From assembly GCF_013426205.1 (NCBI RefSeq), contig NC_089425.1, positions 3,596,001-3,660,000 on the forward strand: DNA of 64,000 bases. Reading direction: 5' to 3'. This DNA is from Metarhizium brunneum (lineage: Eukaryota > Ascomycota > Sordariomycetes > Hypocreales > Clavicipitaceae). Each line of letters begins with the position of its first letter. The first letter of the stretch is position 1. The notes beneath the pieces were generated by a model, which did not search any database, was not told where the DNA came from, and worked only from the letters and a program-made list of their open reading frames with translations. Positions 1 through 9,930 of the stretch are shown here, one piece after another. The position numbers and the translations under genes are program-made.

Positions 1-644
1 CTATAAAGTCACAAACGTGGCATGTCACGCTTGGACTTGGGTGGGGTGGAAGGAATTAGACGTTCTCTGAACAAAAAAACCATAACGTTTATCTTAAGAC
101 AGTATCAAGCCAGTATCACGAAGCGGCACGATGTGAAATGGCCGCTGCCACGCTTAACACAAAGAACGGCAAGCCGGAGGAAGAATTCCTTCAGACACAT
201 CTATCGAGGCTTCATTAGTCTATAAGCACACCTATATATATCCAAAGTAGTCCAAAGTGAGTCCTGCATGTATACTTATAGATTCATATATATCGCCAGG
301 TGTAGTCCGCGCTTCTAGTCCCCAGGCAGACACAACAAAGAGACAGACAGCTGCCGAAATATCGTAGTCCCTTGTGTTTGTGAAACAACAACAGGTCTCG
401 TCTTCCCTTTATCACAGGTTGGGCCAAGTGAATCGTGGTCCATCAGTCCAAGCCGACTTGGTCGCATTACCGCGCCGAACCACAACTTCAAGCCCATTGC
501 CAATGTATACCGTCTCCCACACTGGCCAACTATCCATAGCACCTTGGTTGCACTCGTATTTTATCTATCCACTTAGTGAGAAAGCCATTCATCTCATGCA
601 CCGGTATATCTATCCTCGGCCCATTCCACCATCTCCCCCCAATT
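1..644. other. Left-edge intergenic sequence
   Basis: This is the 3' flank of ard1. I see no open frame with recognisable protein content. It holds a short direct repeat of the type tccaaagt(a/g) at about 241-258 and a TA-rich patch near 225-240. A similar repeat recurs at about 31470-31493. Confidence 0.5.
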
Positions 645-1425
645 CTAATGCTTGCTCTCATCCTTCTCCACCAACGCGCCTACACCTAAACTCCTCCCCA
701 CCGCGACCTTGATCTTCCTCCCCTCCTTGTCATCCTTGTTCTTCGCCGGATCCCGCCCAACCTCGCCCACGGCCTCGCCCTCGTCCACCCCGTCCGTGCC
801 GTTGGTCTCCCTCTCCGCGTCGTCAAGCTGCCTCTTAATCTCGTCCAGGTCCAGACGCATGCAAAACGCATCTTCCCCGTCGGCGTAGTACTTTGCCTCC
901 ACCTTTTCGTTCTTGAAGCCCAGCGTGTCCTCGTACAGATGGCGAGCGGCGACGTTGGAGACGCGCACGTGCAGCGAGACGTACCTTGCCTGGAAGGTTT
1001 CGACCATTGCCTGTTCTGCACCACGTTACATGTTAGCCGAGTCCTCGTAAAAGAAACTGCGCAAAGCCAAAGGTCCCAGCAGAGACGGGGTTCAAGGCCC
1101 AAGACAACATACGGCTCTGCCTCATGAGCTTCTCCGCAATGCCCAGCCGCCGGTGTGTCCTCATGACGCTCAAGCTCGTGATGTGGCCGTGCTGCACGCC
1201 GTCGGTCGGCTCCTCCTCCATCTTGGCCAGCACGTAGCCCACAATCTTGGGGTAGTCGTAGGGCCCCTTGGGCGGCCGGCTCACGTCCACGGCGACGTAG
1301 CTTAGTTGCGGCCATGACAGCGCATGGTACAGGTAGTATTTGAGGAAGTAGTTTTCGGGGAGGTTCTCCAGGTTCGCGTGCTGGATGAGCGGGAGGTCCG
1401 CGCTGCTGAGGACACGGATGTCCAT
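645..1425 (-). CDS. ard1: N-terminal acetyltransferase A catalytic subunit (ARD1/NAA10)
   Basis: This is the catalytic subunit of NatA, which acetylates the alpha-amino group of nascent proteins at the ribosome using acetyl-CoA, with NAT1 as partner. There are two exons, 1113-1425 and 645-1015. The intron at 1016-1112 has donor GTATGT, a gctaac branch point and acceptor gtgcag. The joined frame gives 227 residues, with LMRQSQQAMVETF across the junction. The start is the ATG at 1425, which opens [12 protein letters not shown], the usual ARD1 beginning; the frame stays open further upstream but reads as 5' leader. The acetyl-CoA loop RRLGIA sits at about residues 92-97, followed by [10 protein letters not shown] and [11 protein letters not shown]. 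The tail after about residue 165 is acidic and lysine-rich, as in other ARD1 proteins. Assignment is firm. Confidence 0.95.
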
Positions 1426-2401
1426 TGTGGACGCTCTGTTGGCCCTGGTTGTTCCAAAAGGGAGGAGATGCGCTGTAGCTGTGGAGGGCGAGGGTATCGG
1501 GGGAGAAGTGGCGCGCGCAAGATCGATTGAGGCGATGGCCGACGGTGCGCGGGTGTGTCTGCGGGTGGTGTGACGAAGTTTTTTTGGAGTTGTAGATGGC
1601 ACACGACGCCGGAGCTTGGGGAGTTGTTGCCCCTCATGGAGGCGGCGGTGGGATATGTGGGGCCGCGAACTCGGTCTTGCGGTGGCACCCTTGGCGAGAA
1701 ACAAAAGCCGCCAACAGATGAAAAGGAAAGGAAAGGAAAGAAATTGCTGTCTGGTATTCTTGCTTGACAATACTTGATGTATAATAGCATCTTTTAAAAA
1801 CAAGTGCTTACTCAAAGAATATAATAAAAATACCCTTTCTTTGCTATAATTGAAATACTTATACTTTTACATATATAGTAGTAAGCGCTCTCCGAATTAA
1901 GTTAGGGGTTATATATAAGCTTTCCTATATATCGAGGAGTAAAAAACAGTGCACTGTAATAGCGTGCCTCGAGTAAGTTTTTTTTAACTCGTGGCTAATC
2001 TACAGTAAGCATAGTAGATTGGGAATGCATTTTTCCTATATTTTAGTGTGCACCATTTTCATTTTAGTGCACTTCATAGATGCCACTTTCAAAGGTAGTC
2101 GCATTTTGCACTTTCTAGCCAAGGCGCCACCGTCCATCCACGACAAACATTTCACTCTAAATCGGTATAGTCATTGATTTAAAAGAAAAGAAAAAGAAAA
2201 ATCGTTTCTCTTTGGCACACCAAGTCTATCACTATGACATGATTGCTATATCTCTGTACTACGCCAGCCATGCCCTCTCGCTTCATGCCTCATTCCAAAA
2301 GCCTTTCATGCCGTCGTCGCCGTCCCCAGACCATAGCCCTTCCAAAATGGCATCTCGAATAACCACACATCATACAACACCGTCTAAACTCTAATCTTTG
2401 T
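1426..2401. other. ard1 upstream region and MetRS 3' flank, with an AT-rich block
   Basis: The part next to ard1 is its promoter and leader, with CT-rich runs on the minus strand. About 1770-2080 is strongly AT-rich, with many TATA steps and no coding sense in any frame. It looks unlike the flanking DNA and may be a mutated repeat, but no terminal repeats were recognised. Confidence 0.45.
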
Positions 2402-4336
2402 CTACTGCCCGTCAGGCTTGACCCGGATAGGCAAGTCCTTCGTATCACCCGCAGCAGGAGGCACAGCAGCTCCATCCTCTTTCTTCTTCTCCTCCTTTGA
2501 CGCCGAGTTTTCGCCAGTAGTGGCCTGGGTGCCCCCCGCAGCCTTGACCGCCTTTCTCGCCTTCTTTTTCTCCTTTTCTTCCTGCTTCTTCCTCTTGGCA
2601 GCCTCTTCCGCAGCACGAGACTCGGCACTGCCTCCATACGCCGTCTTCCATTCGGCAACCTTCTTGTCGTCGATACGAGTAAATAGGTAGGCAGCTTTGC
2701 CAATCTTGTGGCCAGACTTGAGAATCTCAGGGTCCCAGACGTCAGGGATGAACGCAAGAGTGGTGTTTAGCTGTTTGCAGATAGACTCTGATGTCGAGGG
2801 CATGTACGGCGACGCAAGAGAAGCCAGCAGGTGGCACAGGTTGAGGGCGAGACCAATCACAGTCTTGGTTCTCTCGGGCTTCTCAACCAAGTTGGTGTTG
2901 TCCAGTCTGTACTGCAGCAAGGTGTTGCCCTCGGTGCTAATCTCCATGAGCTTCTTCACACCGGCACGAATGTGGACCTTCTCCATGAGGTCGACATACT
3001 CGGACAGGAGGGCATTGACACGAAGGATCCACCCGGCAAAGTCGAAAGTGTCGTCGGTATAGGTGGCGGAGTATTCGGGAATGGTGCCGTCGCATTTGGC
3101 ATTGACAAACTTGACAATACGGTTGACAAAGTTGCCAAAGTTGGCGAGCAGCTCGCTGTTGTTGGCGAGGGCAAAGTTCTGCCACTCAAACTGAGTGTCT
3201 CCAGATTCGGGACGGTTTGACAAGAGGTAGTATCTCCAGACGGACGGGGAGATGCCGATATCCTTCACCTGGTTTCCAAACACGCCGACACCTCTCGACT
3301 TGGAGAATTTGCCGTTCTCGTAGTTGAGGTACTCGGTAGTTGACAGGTGGTTTAGCATGGTCCACTTGTAGCCGGTTCCGATTTCTGAACCAGGGAAAAT
3401 GACAGTGTGGAAGGGCACATTGTCCTTGCCCATGAACTGGTACAGCGTAACGTTGTCTGGGTTCTTCCACCACTTCTCCCACTCATCCGTGTAGTTGGCC
3501 GTGATGGAGGGGTATCCGATACAGGCGTCGAACCACACGTAGATGACCTTCTTCTCATATCCGGGCAGCGGGATCGGGACACCCCACTTCAGATCTCTGG
3601 TGATACTGCGGCCCTCGAGGCCCTTGGTCAACCAAGACTGGGTAATGCCGACGCCATTCTGCGGCCATCCGTACTTCTTGTGCGCCTCCTCAAACCACTT
3701 TTCGATGTCGGACTGAAGCATGTCGAGCTTCAAAAAGATGTGCTTGGTATCGCGAGGGATGGGTTGAGCGCCATCAACCTTGCACCGGGGGTTGATCAAC
3801 TCAAAGGGGTCCAAAAGCCCTCCGCACTTGTCGCACTGGTCACCTCTGGCATCATCATAGCCACACTTGGGGCAGGTTCCCTCGACGAATCGATCGGCCA
3901 GGTAGCCATCATGCTTCTCACAGTACGGCTGCGTCGTGGTACGTTCCTCCAGGAATCCGTTCTCGTGTAGTTTTAAGAAAATGTCCTGGACAATCTCTGT
4001 CTGCTTCTGGGTGGTGGTGCGGCCGAAGTGATCGAAGCCAATCTCAAACCAGTCGTAGACCTCCTTGTGCTTGACGTGGAACTCGTCACACAGCTGCTGG
4101 GGGGTCTGGCCCGTCTCCAGCGCTTTCGTCTCCGTGGCAGTGCCGTACTCGTCTGTTCCGCAAATGTAGAGGGTCGGGCGATCGCGAAGCTTGCTATATC
4201 GCGAGAAGACATCGGCACTTAGCACGCTGCCCACAATGTTGCCCAGATGAGGGACATTGTTGACGTAAGGCAGAGCACTGGTGATGAGGATGTTCCTCTT
4301 GCCCTCGACGGGCAGGATGGGATTATCAACCGGCAT
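2402..4336 (-). CDS. mes1: Cytosolic methionyl-tRNA synthetase
   Basis: This class I enzyme charges tRNA-Met with methionine at the expense of ATP, supplying initiator and elongator Met-tRNA. It is a single exon of 644 residues. The HIGH-type motif is HLGN, about residue 30, after LITSALPYVNNVP. The zinc-binding region carries two CxxC pairs (CPKC and CDKC). The KMSKS-type motif is KFSKS in the middle, followed by an anticodon-binding helical domain. The C terminus (about the last 65 residues) is a lysine/glutamate-rich linker ending in KDLPIRVKPDGQ, with no EMAPII-like domain and no GST-like N-terminal domain. I chose the ATG at 4336 (MPVDNPILPVEGK). The frame extends 21 bases upstream only to a TTG, and a ctgcag just before could be an acceptor for an unseen leader exon. 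It shares a divergent upstream region with lto1. Confidence 0.95.
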   Translation of the reverse strand: MPVDNPILPVEGKRNILITSALPYVNNVPHLGNIVGSVLSADVFSRYSKLRDRPTLYICGTDEYGTATETKALETGQTPQQLCDEFHVKHKEVYDWFEIGFDHFGRTTTQKQTEIVQDIFLKLHENGFLEERTTTQPYCEKHDGYLADRFVEGTCPKCGYDDARGDQCDKCGGLLDPFELINPRCKVDGAQPIPRDTKHIFLKLDMLQSDIEKWFEEAHKKYGWPQNGVGITQSWLTKGLEGRSITRDLKWGVPIPLPGYEKKVIYVWFDACIGYPSITANYTDEWEKWWKNPDNVTLYQFMGKDNVPFHTVIFPGSEIGTGYKWTMLNHLSTTEYLNYENGKFSKSRGVGVFGNQVKDIGISPSVWRYYLLSNRPESGDTQFEWQNFALANNSELLANFGNFVNRIVKFVNAKCDGTIPEYSATYTDDTFDFAGWILRVNALLSEYVDLMEKVHIRAGVKKLMEISTEGNTLLQYRLDNTNLVEKPERTKTVIGLALNLCHLLASLASPYMPSTSESICKQLNTTLAFIPDVWDPEILKSGHKIGKAAYLFTRIDDKKVAEWKTAYGGSAESRAAEEAAKRKKQEEKEKKKARKAVKAAGGTQATTGENSASKEEKKKEDGAAVPPAAGDTKDLPIRVKPDGQ

Positions 4337-5092
4337 GTCAATTCTTTTCGTCCCCAAATCTTTCTGCAGCAGGTTGTATGGGCGAGGAAATGCGGCTTGT
4401 CGCTCTCAATGGCAATGGGGTGTGGCGATTGTTAAATATTCGAGCACGTAGGAGGAGGCAAAGCACGTAACTACTGACTGAGTCATCCGACGTGAGGTCT
4501 GGGCTCTGCGCGGCGTGGAAATGGAGGGGTCAATTTTTTGGTGCGGAAAACCCAGCCCCTCCTCCAATTGAAGGAGGGGCAGCCACGCGATCTCGCTTTG
4601 ACATGCAGGGTTCATGGAGCGCCCTGGATGTCATGAATGACATGTGCGACAACATTGTAAGGGACCATCTCTAGTCGTCGGTCTGCCGTTTTTCAAGCAT
4701 TGGAATCAACCCATGGGTCTCGACTGCTTTCCTCTCGGCTTTCCTTCCCGGCACAATTCCACGGGGAAGCTCACAGAACCTCGCAGTGCCAGGCCAATGA
4801 CTCCCCAACCTGTACGAAAACACACTCTATTCTCAAGTAACACCAGACAGCGTCCAGTGTTCTCTCACACATTATACATCAAGATTGCCCGGCTTTTACT
4901 CCGTTAGTGCACCCCTAATAGAGGGACCCTTGCCAACAGAGAAGACGTCGATTTGATATCCCCCAAACCCAAAAGCCCCACTGAGTCAGACTCCCTACCC
5001 TGACCACCTACAATATACGACCTCAATCTTTGTCATCGCCACCCTGGTCTCACCACCACTTCCACCACCCTTCCCCCCAATATCCCAAGAGC
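4337..5092. promoter_or_regulatory. Divergent intergenic region between MetRS and LTO1
   Basis: This 756-base stretch separates two head-to-head genes and must hold both promoters. It contains a GC-rich imperfect palindrome at 4555-4580 and a pyrimidine-rich leader next to lto1 at about 4960-5090. I see no convincing gene inside it. Confidence 0.5.
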
Positions 5093-5542
5093 ATGCCTTC
5101 CACACCAGACCCCTTCGACGATGTTCTCAATCTCGAAGACAACTTTTACCAACGAGGCTACAGCCAGGGCCTTGCCGACGGCGAAAAAGCAGGCCGCATG
5201 GAGGGCCGCTCCTTCGGCATGCAACAGGGTTTCGACAAGTTCCTTGAGAGTGGCCGCCTAGCCAGCCGAGCCATCGTATGGGCCAACAGAATACCGCCCC
5301 GGGCGAAACACAGCCCAGAAGAAGGGGGCGGCTGCTCGGACACGCAGGAGGACAAGAAGGCATGCGCATTGCCCTCGCTGCCGAACAATGCCAGGCTAGA
5401 GAAGAATGTGAGAATGGTGTACTCCCTAGTGGAGCCGGACACGTTGTCGACAGAAAACACAGACGAGGCGGTTCAGGATTTCGACGACCGGGTCAAGAGG
5501 GCCCAGGGAAAGGTCAAGGTCGTCGAGAGGATGGCCTCATGA
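5093..5542 (+). CDS. lto1: LTO1-like protein (Yae1-domain, Fe-S cluster targeting adaptor)
   Basis: This is a 149-residue single-exon protein. The N-terminal part has the deca-GX3 pattern typical of Yae1/Lto1 proteins: NFYQRGYSQGLADGEKAGRM, then EGRSFGMQQGFDKF, about residues 16-52, with glycines about every four residues. The C-terminal half carries NARLEKNVRMVYSLVEPD and ENTDEAVQDFDDRVKRAQ, close to the ORAOV1/Lto1 family. In yeast, Lto1 with Yae1 recruits the ABC protein Rli1 to the cytosolic iron-sulfur targeting complex, linking Fe-S assembly to ribosome recycling; the role here is inferred from family. The first in-frame codon of the open frame is a TTG at 5030; the ATG at 5093 (MPSTPDPFDDVLNLED) fits homolog length better. 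Confidence 0.85.
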   Translation: MPSTPDPFDDVLNLEDNFYQRGYSQGLADGEKAGRMEGRSFGMQQGFDKFLESGRLASRAIVWANRIPPRAKHSPEEGGGCSDTQEDKKACALPSLPNNARLEKNVRMVYSLVEPDTLSTENTDEAVQDFDDRVKRAQGKVKVVERMAS

Positions 5543-5808
5543 AGGCATGATTCATACTTTCGGTTGCATGACCACATGGCGTGCCATCACCACCTGGCGT
5601 GGGATAAAATAATGTACGGGATACACGGCGCGGCGGCATATCTTTTAATGAAAAAACTAGCGTTGGATTCATCCGCTACAATAGTTTAAAAAAGTGTAGA
5701 AGGCGTTTTTTGAATTCTCATTACAAAGGAGAACCGGTTCTATCACCTCGTCGTGCTACATGTCGTATGTACAAGTCATCACCCCCCCTTCCAACCCCCG
5801 AGCACCAT

Positions 5809-6530
5809 CTATACAAAAGTCCGGCAAGGGTAGCTAGGAGCAGTTAGCAAATCACTCTCTTCCTACAAGGAACGTACATCGCTCCGGTAACACTCACCCC
5901 TGGGGATATGTATTCTCCTCCGTCAGCTCATACTTGTACACGTCCCACGAGCCCGACGTAAGGCTCTGGCCGCTGGGCAGCGGCGGCAGGCCGTCCACAA
6001 AGACGTCCTTGCCGCTCGTCTTCTCGAGACACTTGGCCAGACCCGTCTCGCCCTCCTGCTTCGCCGCGACGAGCTGCTTCTCGCCCGCCTCGCCAATCAG
6101 ATCAACCTTGGGTGCGGCGGCGCTCCCAATCGTCAGCAGGCTAGCCACGTCGGCCTGGTTCATGACGCTCAGCTTGGGGTAGTGGCGGCGGTGGTCGCGC
6201 TTCCAGTAGGGATTGTCGGCGATGTCGCCGGCCGGCACGGTGACGGGGTCGTCGTAGGCCATGGGGTCGTTGCTGCCGGGTGGAGGGTTGCGGAAGTACG
6301 GGTTCAGCGGCACGCCGTTGGAGCGGTTGGCGTCAATGGCGAGGGCCTTGCGGATGGATTCCCACACTCCGGTGGACTGGACGGTTTGTTTCTATCGCGA
6401 GCAGGCAGCGGTGTTAGCATGGTCGGACGGACCAATTGATCGGGTGGCATGATTTGTGGTCGGCATTGGAGCATACCTTGGCGATGGAGACGACGCCTCC
6501 GGCAGCCTTGGCCACCGCTTGAGCCGACAT
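5809..6530 (-). CDS. nuzm: Complex I 21.3 kDa accessory subunit (NUZM)
   Basis: This is an accessory subunit of mitochondrial NADH:ubiquinone oxidoreductase. Exon 1 (6477-6530) gives MSAQAVAKAAGGVVSIAK. Intron 1 (6392-6476) has a gctaac branch point and ends in tag. Exon 2 (5898-6391) begins KQTVQSTGVWESIRKALA and contains SNGVPLNPYFRNPPPG, AGDIADNPYWKRDHRR and YPKLSVMNQADVASLL, the hallmarks of the Neurospora 21.3 kDa subunit. Unspliced, the frame stops at 5894 after ENTYPQG. A well-formed 64-base intron (donor gtgagt at 5897, branch tgctaac, acceptor ctcctag) would instead join a 25-base last exon ending at 5809 and give YPQGYPCRTFV. I prefer the spliced form, 190 residues, on splice-signal strength; the 183-residue form remains possible. 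Confidence 0.88.
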
Positions 6531-7307
6531 TGTGACGTTGCGACAGATTGAGTGCGGTCGCTGGGATGGGGTTGACGGATAGACGAGCGTTTTGAGGTTG
6601 GATATGCGGTCGTGATCATTGGGTGTCGGCTTGGGGCCGGTGTTTTGCCGAGACGTCTTACCCTATACTAATTCCGTCGCATTTATTCATGGGACTGGCT
6701 GGCTGGGACTCGCTCTCGACTCAAATGAGGTGCTCCCAGATCAACAAGCTATCGGGCGAAATCCCTTGATATGTTGATGAGCTTCAGTTGGGAGTCTCTC
6801 GATCGTTAGACGTCAAACAGTATTCGTGCCCTCATTGCATAGGCAGGGCGTACTTGTACAAGCACCGTGTACCTACTCGTCGTGCCTAAACCAGAGAACC
6901 GCGATATGGGAAGTACCAAGGGAAACACGATATGGAATTAAGATTCATGGCTGCGCGCCAGCAAACCCGCTACATGGACGCAAAACACAGGTTGCGTGCA
7001 AGTGACTCACTCCAAAACTCAAATGGCCGCACACAACATATTTGATAGTAATAAGTTCTGCGCTCATTGGCAATCCATGATTCCTTTCCCCTCTTCCAAC
7101 AACAAGAACCCTGATGCAACTGCAAGTTGGCGCCCGCAAACTAAACTACCCGCAAGACCTCGCGTCTGCCTCAATAGCCTCCAAAAGCTAGGTCTCATAG
7201 GTAAGACCCGTACCTCCGTGATTACAAAAACCGTGTCATCCAACCCGCGAGATCGCCAACCAAAGTCCAGACCCAAAGCGCACCATGAACAAAAACAAAA
7301 AGGGTAA
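6531..7307. other. Intergenic: NUZM upstream, DOT5 downstream
   Basis: Both neighbours are on the minus strand, so this holds the NUZM promoter and the DOT5 3' region. No open frame here has protein-like content. Confidence 0.5.
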
Positions 7308-8078
7308 TTACCCCTTCAACTCCTCCACCAAAGCCTTGACCTTGTCCACGGTCCCGGCAGGACTGCCCGGCTGGGCAACAAGCACCTTGCCCTTCTTGTC
7401 AACCACAAACACGCCGCGCTGCGTACCCTTGGGCTGCTTCTTGAGCCCAATGGCGGCGATGAGAGTGGCCTGGGGATCACACAGCAGCGGGTACGGGAGC
7501 TTCTGCTTCTCCTTGAACGTGGTATTGGCCTTGGGCGAGTCTGCACTAAGGCCGTAGATGGCGAGGCCGTCGGCGGTGAGAGGGGCGTAGGAGTCGCGGA
7601 AGAGGCAGACCTGGTTTGTGCCTGGTTTTGATACATCAGCGCCCCGTCAACATGTACATGAGAGGGTGACGCGCGCGCCCGGCTCGCGCAAACGGAGTGC
7701 GATGAGGAGCCAAAAAAAAAAAAAAAACTTACATCCCGGCGTCGAGGCCTTGGGGTAGGTGAACAGGACAACGCCGCTCCCGCTCTCCTCGAGCAGCTTC
7801 TTCAACGTGGTCGTTTCGCCGTCGTTGGTCTGGATCTCTCCGCCAAAACCATCCAGGTCAATGACTTGGCCGACGGCGACTTTTTTGCTCGACGGCGCAG
7901 CAGCGGGAGCAGGAGAGGCGGCGGCAGCAGCAGCAGCGGGCTTCTCGTCTTCCTTCTTGGCCGCGGGCTCTGGCTTCTTGGACTTGGCCGGCCTGCCAGG
8001 CTTGGTGGCCTTCTTTGCAGCCGGCGCCGGGGCAGGCGGTGGCTGCGGTGCCTTGCGTTTGCGCAGTTCGACGGGCAT
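7308..8078 (-). CDS. dot5: Atypical 2-Cys peroxiredoxin (PrxQ/BCP type, Dot5-like, nuclear)
   Basis: This is a thiol peroxidase that reduces hydroperoxides, probably in the nucleus. Exon 1 is 7733-8078 and exon 2 is 7308-7621. The intron (7622-7732) has donor GTAAGT followed by a run of T. The join splits the catalytic codon: STPGC|TNQVCLFRD. The peroxidatic cysteine is residue 116 and the resolving cysteine residue 121 (C-X4-C), as in PrxQ and yeast Dot5. The 219-residue protein has an N-terminal extension of about 65 residues rich in Lys, Ala and Pro. This extension contains KPGRPAKSKKP, a basic stretch with a GRP core like an AT-hook, and it probably also serves as nuclear targeting signal. 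The domain ends ALVEELKG. Nuclear location is inferred from the extension and from Dot5. Confidence 0.92.
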
Positions 8079-9930
8079 GGTGGTGGTTCTTCTGCAAGGC
8101 TGGCGACGCTGGCTTCAAATTCAAACAAGAGCAAATGGCGTGGGAGGGCGGCAGAGGTGTGAGAGAAGTTTGAAGGGTAAAAGGGGGCCGGATGGGAGAG
8201 AATCCAGCTTGCGCCAGGTCTTATCGGCGCGACAAGAGAGCGCACTCTGTCGCGAAGGACGTGGCAGAGCAACCGAAACCAGACATTGACACAGCACAAC
8301 ATTGAACCGACACCACACAACACCACAGAGGGCGGCGGGCGGCACAGGCCGTCTGGTCAATCATTGATACTGGTCTGGTGCGCGTGCGCTGGGCGGAGCA
8401 CCTCCGTCTGCTGGCCAAGCGAACATTGAACATTGAACACTGGAGCAGCCCCCGGCACGCTGGACGCAGAGCCCATGGCCTTTTTGCCCTCTCCAGCGCT
8501 GCCTGCCCCTTTCAATTTTCCCTGTCCGCTTCACCTTTCGCACATGCGTGCATCCGAGCTGCTGGAGGAGGCATCGGGTTGAGGTGTTCTGGACCGCCAG
8601 CCCCTGTGGCCGATTATTCTGGTTGGTCGGGGAAGCTTGCAAAGTCGAGCTCCAATCCGGGCCGACGTGATGTGACGTGCTTATGGGTGAGGCTTGCAGG
8701 GAGCTTGGGCCACCGGCATCCACACCAGTTGACTGCACAGAATATAAATATGTGTGCTCGACCGCTGTTCATCCGGCGCTTGCCTGGTGCGAGCTCCGGG
8801 TTCGACCCCCAGGCCTAGGAGTAATTGTTTTGTTCGACGTCCCCTTTTCACTGTTCGCACAGCCAAGTTCAATGCCTGCGCCTGTCGTTTTCCAGGCGAC
8901 CGTGGCCATCTTATGCCACCAGACCGTTTGTGACTAAAACGGGCTTATAAACACCGGGTAAACAAAGTCCTCCGAATAAAAAAAAACAGCATCCAGTACT
9001 CGCACCTTGCCGTTTCGCAAATCCCTGAACAGAGACTTGCACCACCCACCGTCATCCCGACCAGATCAACCGACGCCATTGTCAAATCTACCACGGGCAC
9101 GCTCTGCCTTGTCCATCGCCAGTAGCGAGCACGCCCAGATCCTCGATTCACGGCATGGACCCTCGCGTACGTCCAACCCTGCCCTGACCCAACCGCCACC
9201 CTCCCCAATGCCGGCAAACAAAAACATGCGCGCACATCATCCTTACGCTTGGTAGAAATTCATGGCGCCCGTCGCCGCATTCGCCATGGCGAGCCTCTTA
9301 TTCGTGTAGGCGCCCCCGGGCATGACCCCGCACATTTGTACTCGACTGACCGATGTAGGTACACGAGGTCATCCATCAGAGCCGCCAGGAGGGAGTCGGG
9401 TCGGAGATAGCACATATAGATGCAGGCCCAAATGTAAATGCACAACACATAGAACCCGAAATGTGGCTGTATTAAAAGAAAACTCCCACGCCATGTATGT
9501 ACAGGTAATGCTACACCATGCCCTGCCCACTCCGCCTTCATGTTCCCCTTGATGGCCTTGCGATATTTCCATGCTCCTCTCATGCATGCCCCTCAGTCTC
9601 TCAACACTCTTCCATCGCTCTCCTTGCACAAAGTCTAGAATAAAGAGCAAGCGCGTCCGGACGAAGGCGTATTGTGACCAAATGGTCAAAAAAAAAATTA
9701 ACAGGCGGATAGATTTCCACTCCATAAACCAGGTTCGTCTATAGCTACAACCGTCTCCATGTGGGGGTATCTCCGGCTTTGCTCGTAGTATCAAGCAGCC
9801 ACGTCCTCTGGTAAATATGTATATATAGCATGTATGTGTTATAGAAAAGAAAGATGAGGTGTTTTTCCCAAGTCAGCGGTGAGGGCTGCATGTGAGTGTT
9901 TGGCGACGCGAATTCCGCCTCACTGCCCAC
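8079..9930. other. Intergenic: DOT5 promoter and carrier 3' flank
   Basis: There are 1.85 kb without a supported gene. A short hairpin with arms gcctgg/ccaggc lies at about 8781-8815 and encloses ggttcgacccc, which resembles a tRNA B-box, but no tRNA fold could be built. The rest has mixed composition. Open frames on both strands here lack conserved character. Confidence 0.45.

Noticed and set aside
8765..8825. tRNA-like B-box (ggttcgacccc) with a flanking hairpin
   Set aside because: The T-stem has a mismatch, no matching acceptor stem lies upstream, and no A-box or anticodon arm is present.
9369..9794. 141-codon minus-strand frame between DOT5 and the NAD+ carrier
   Set aside because: Composition is not protein-like beyond chance, no motif, and it lies in the carrier's 3' flank.
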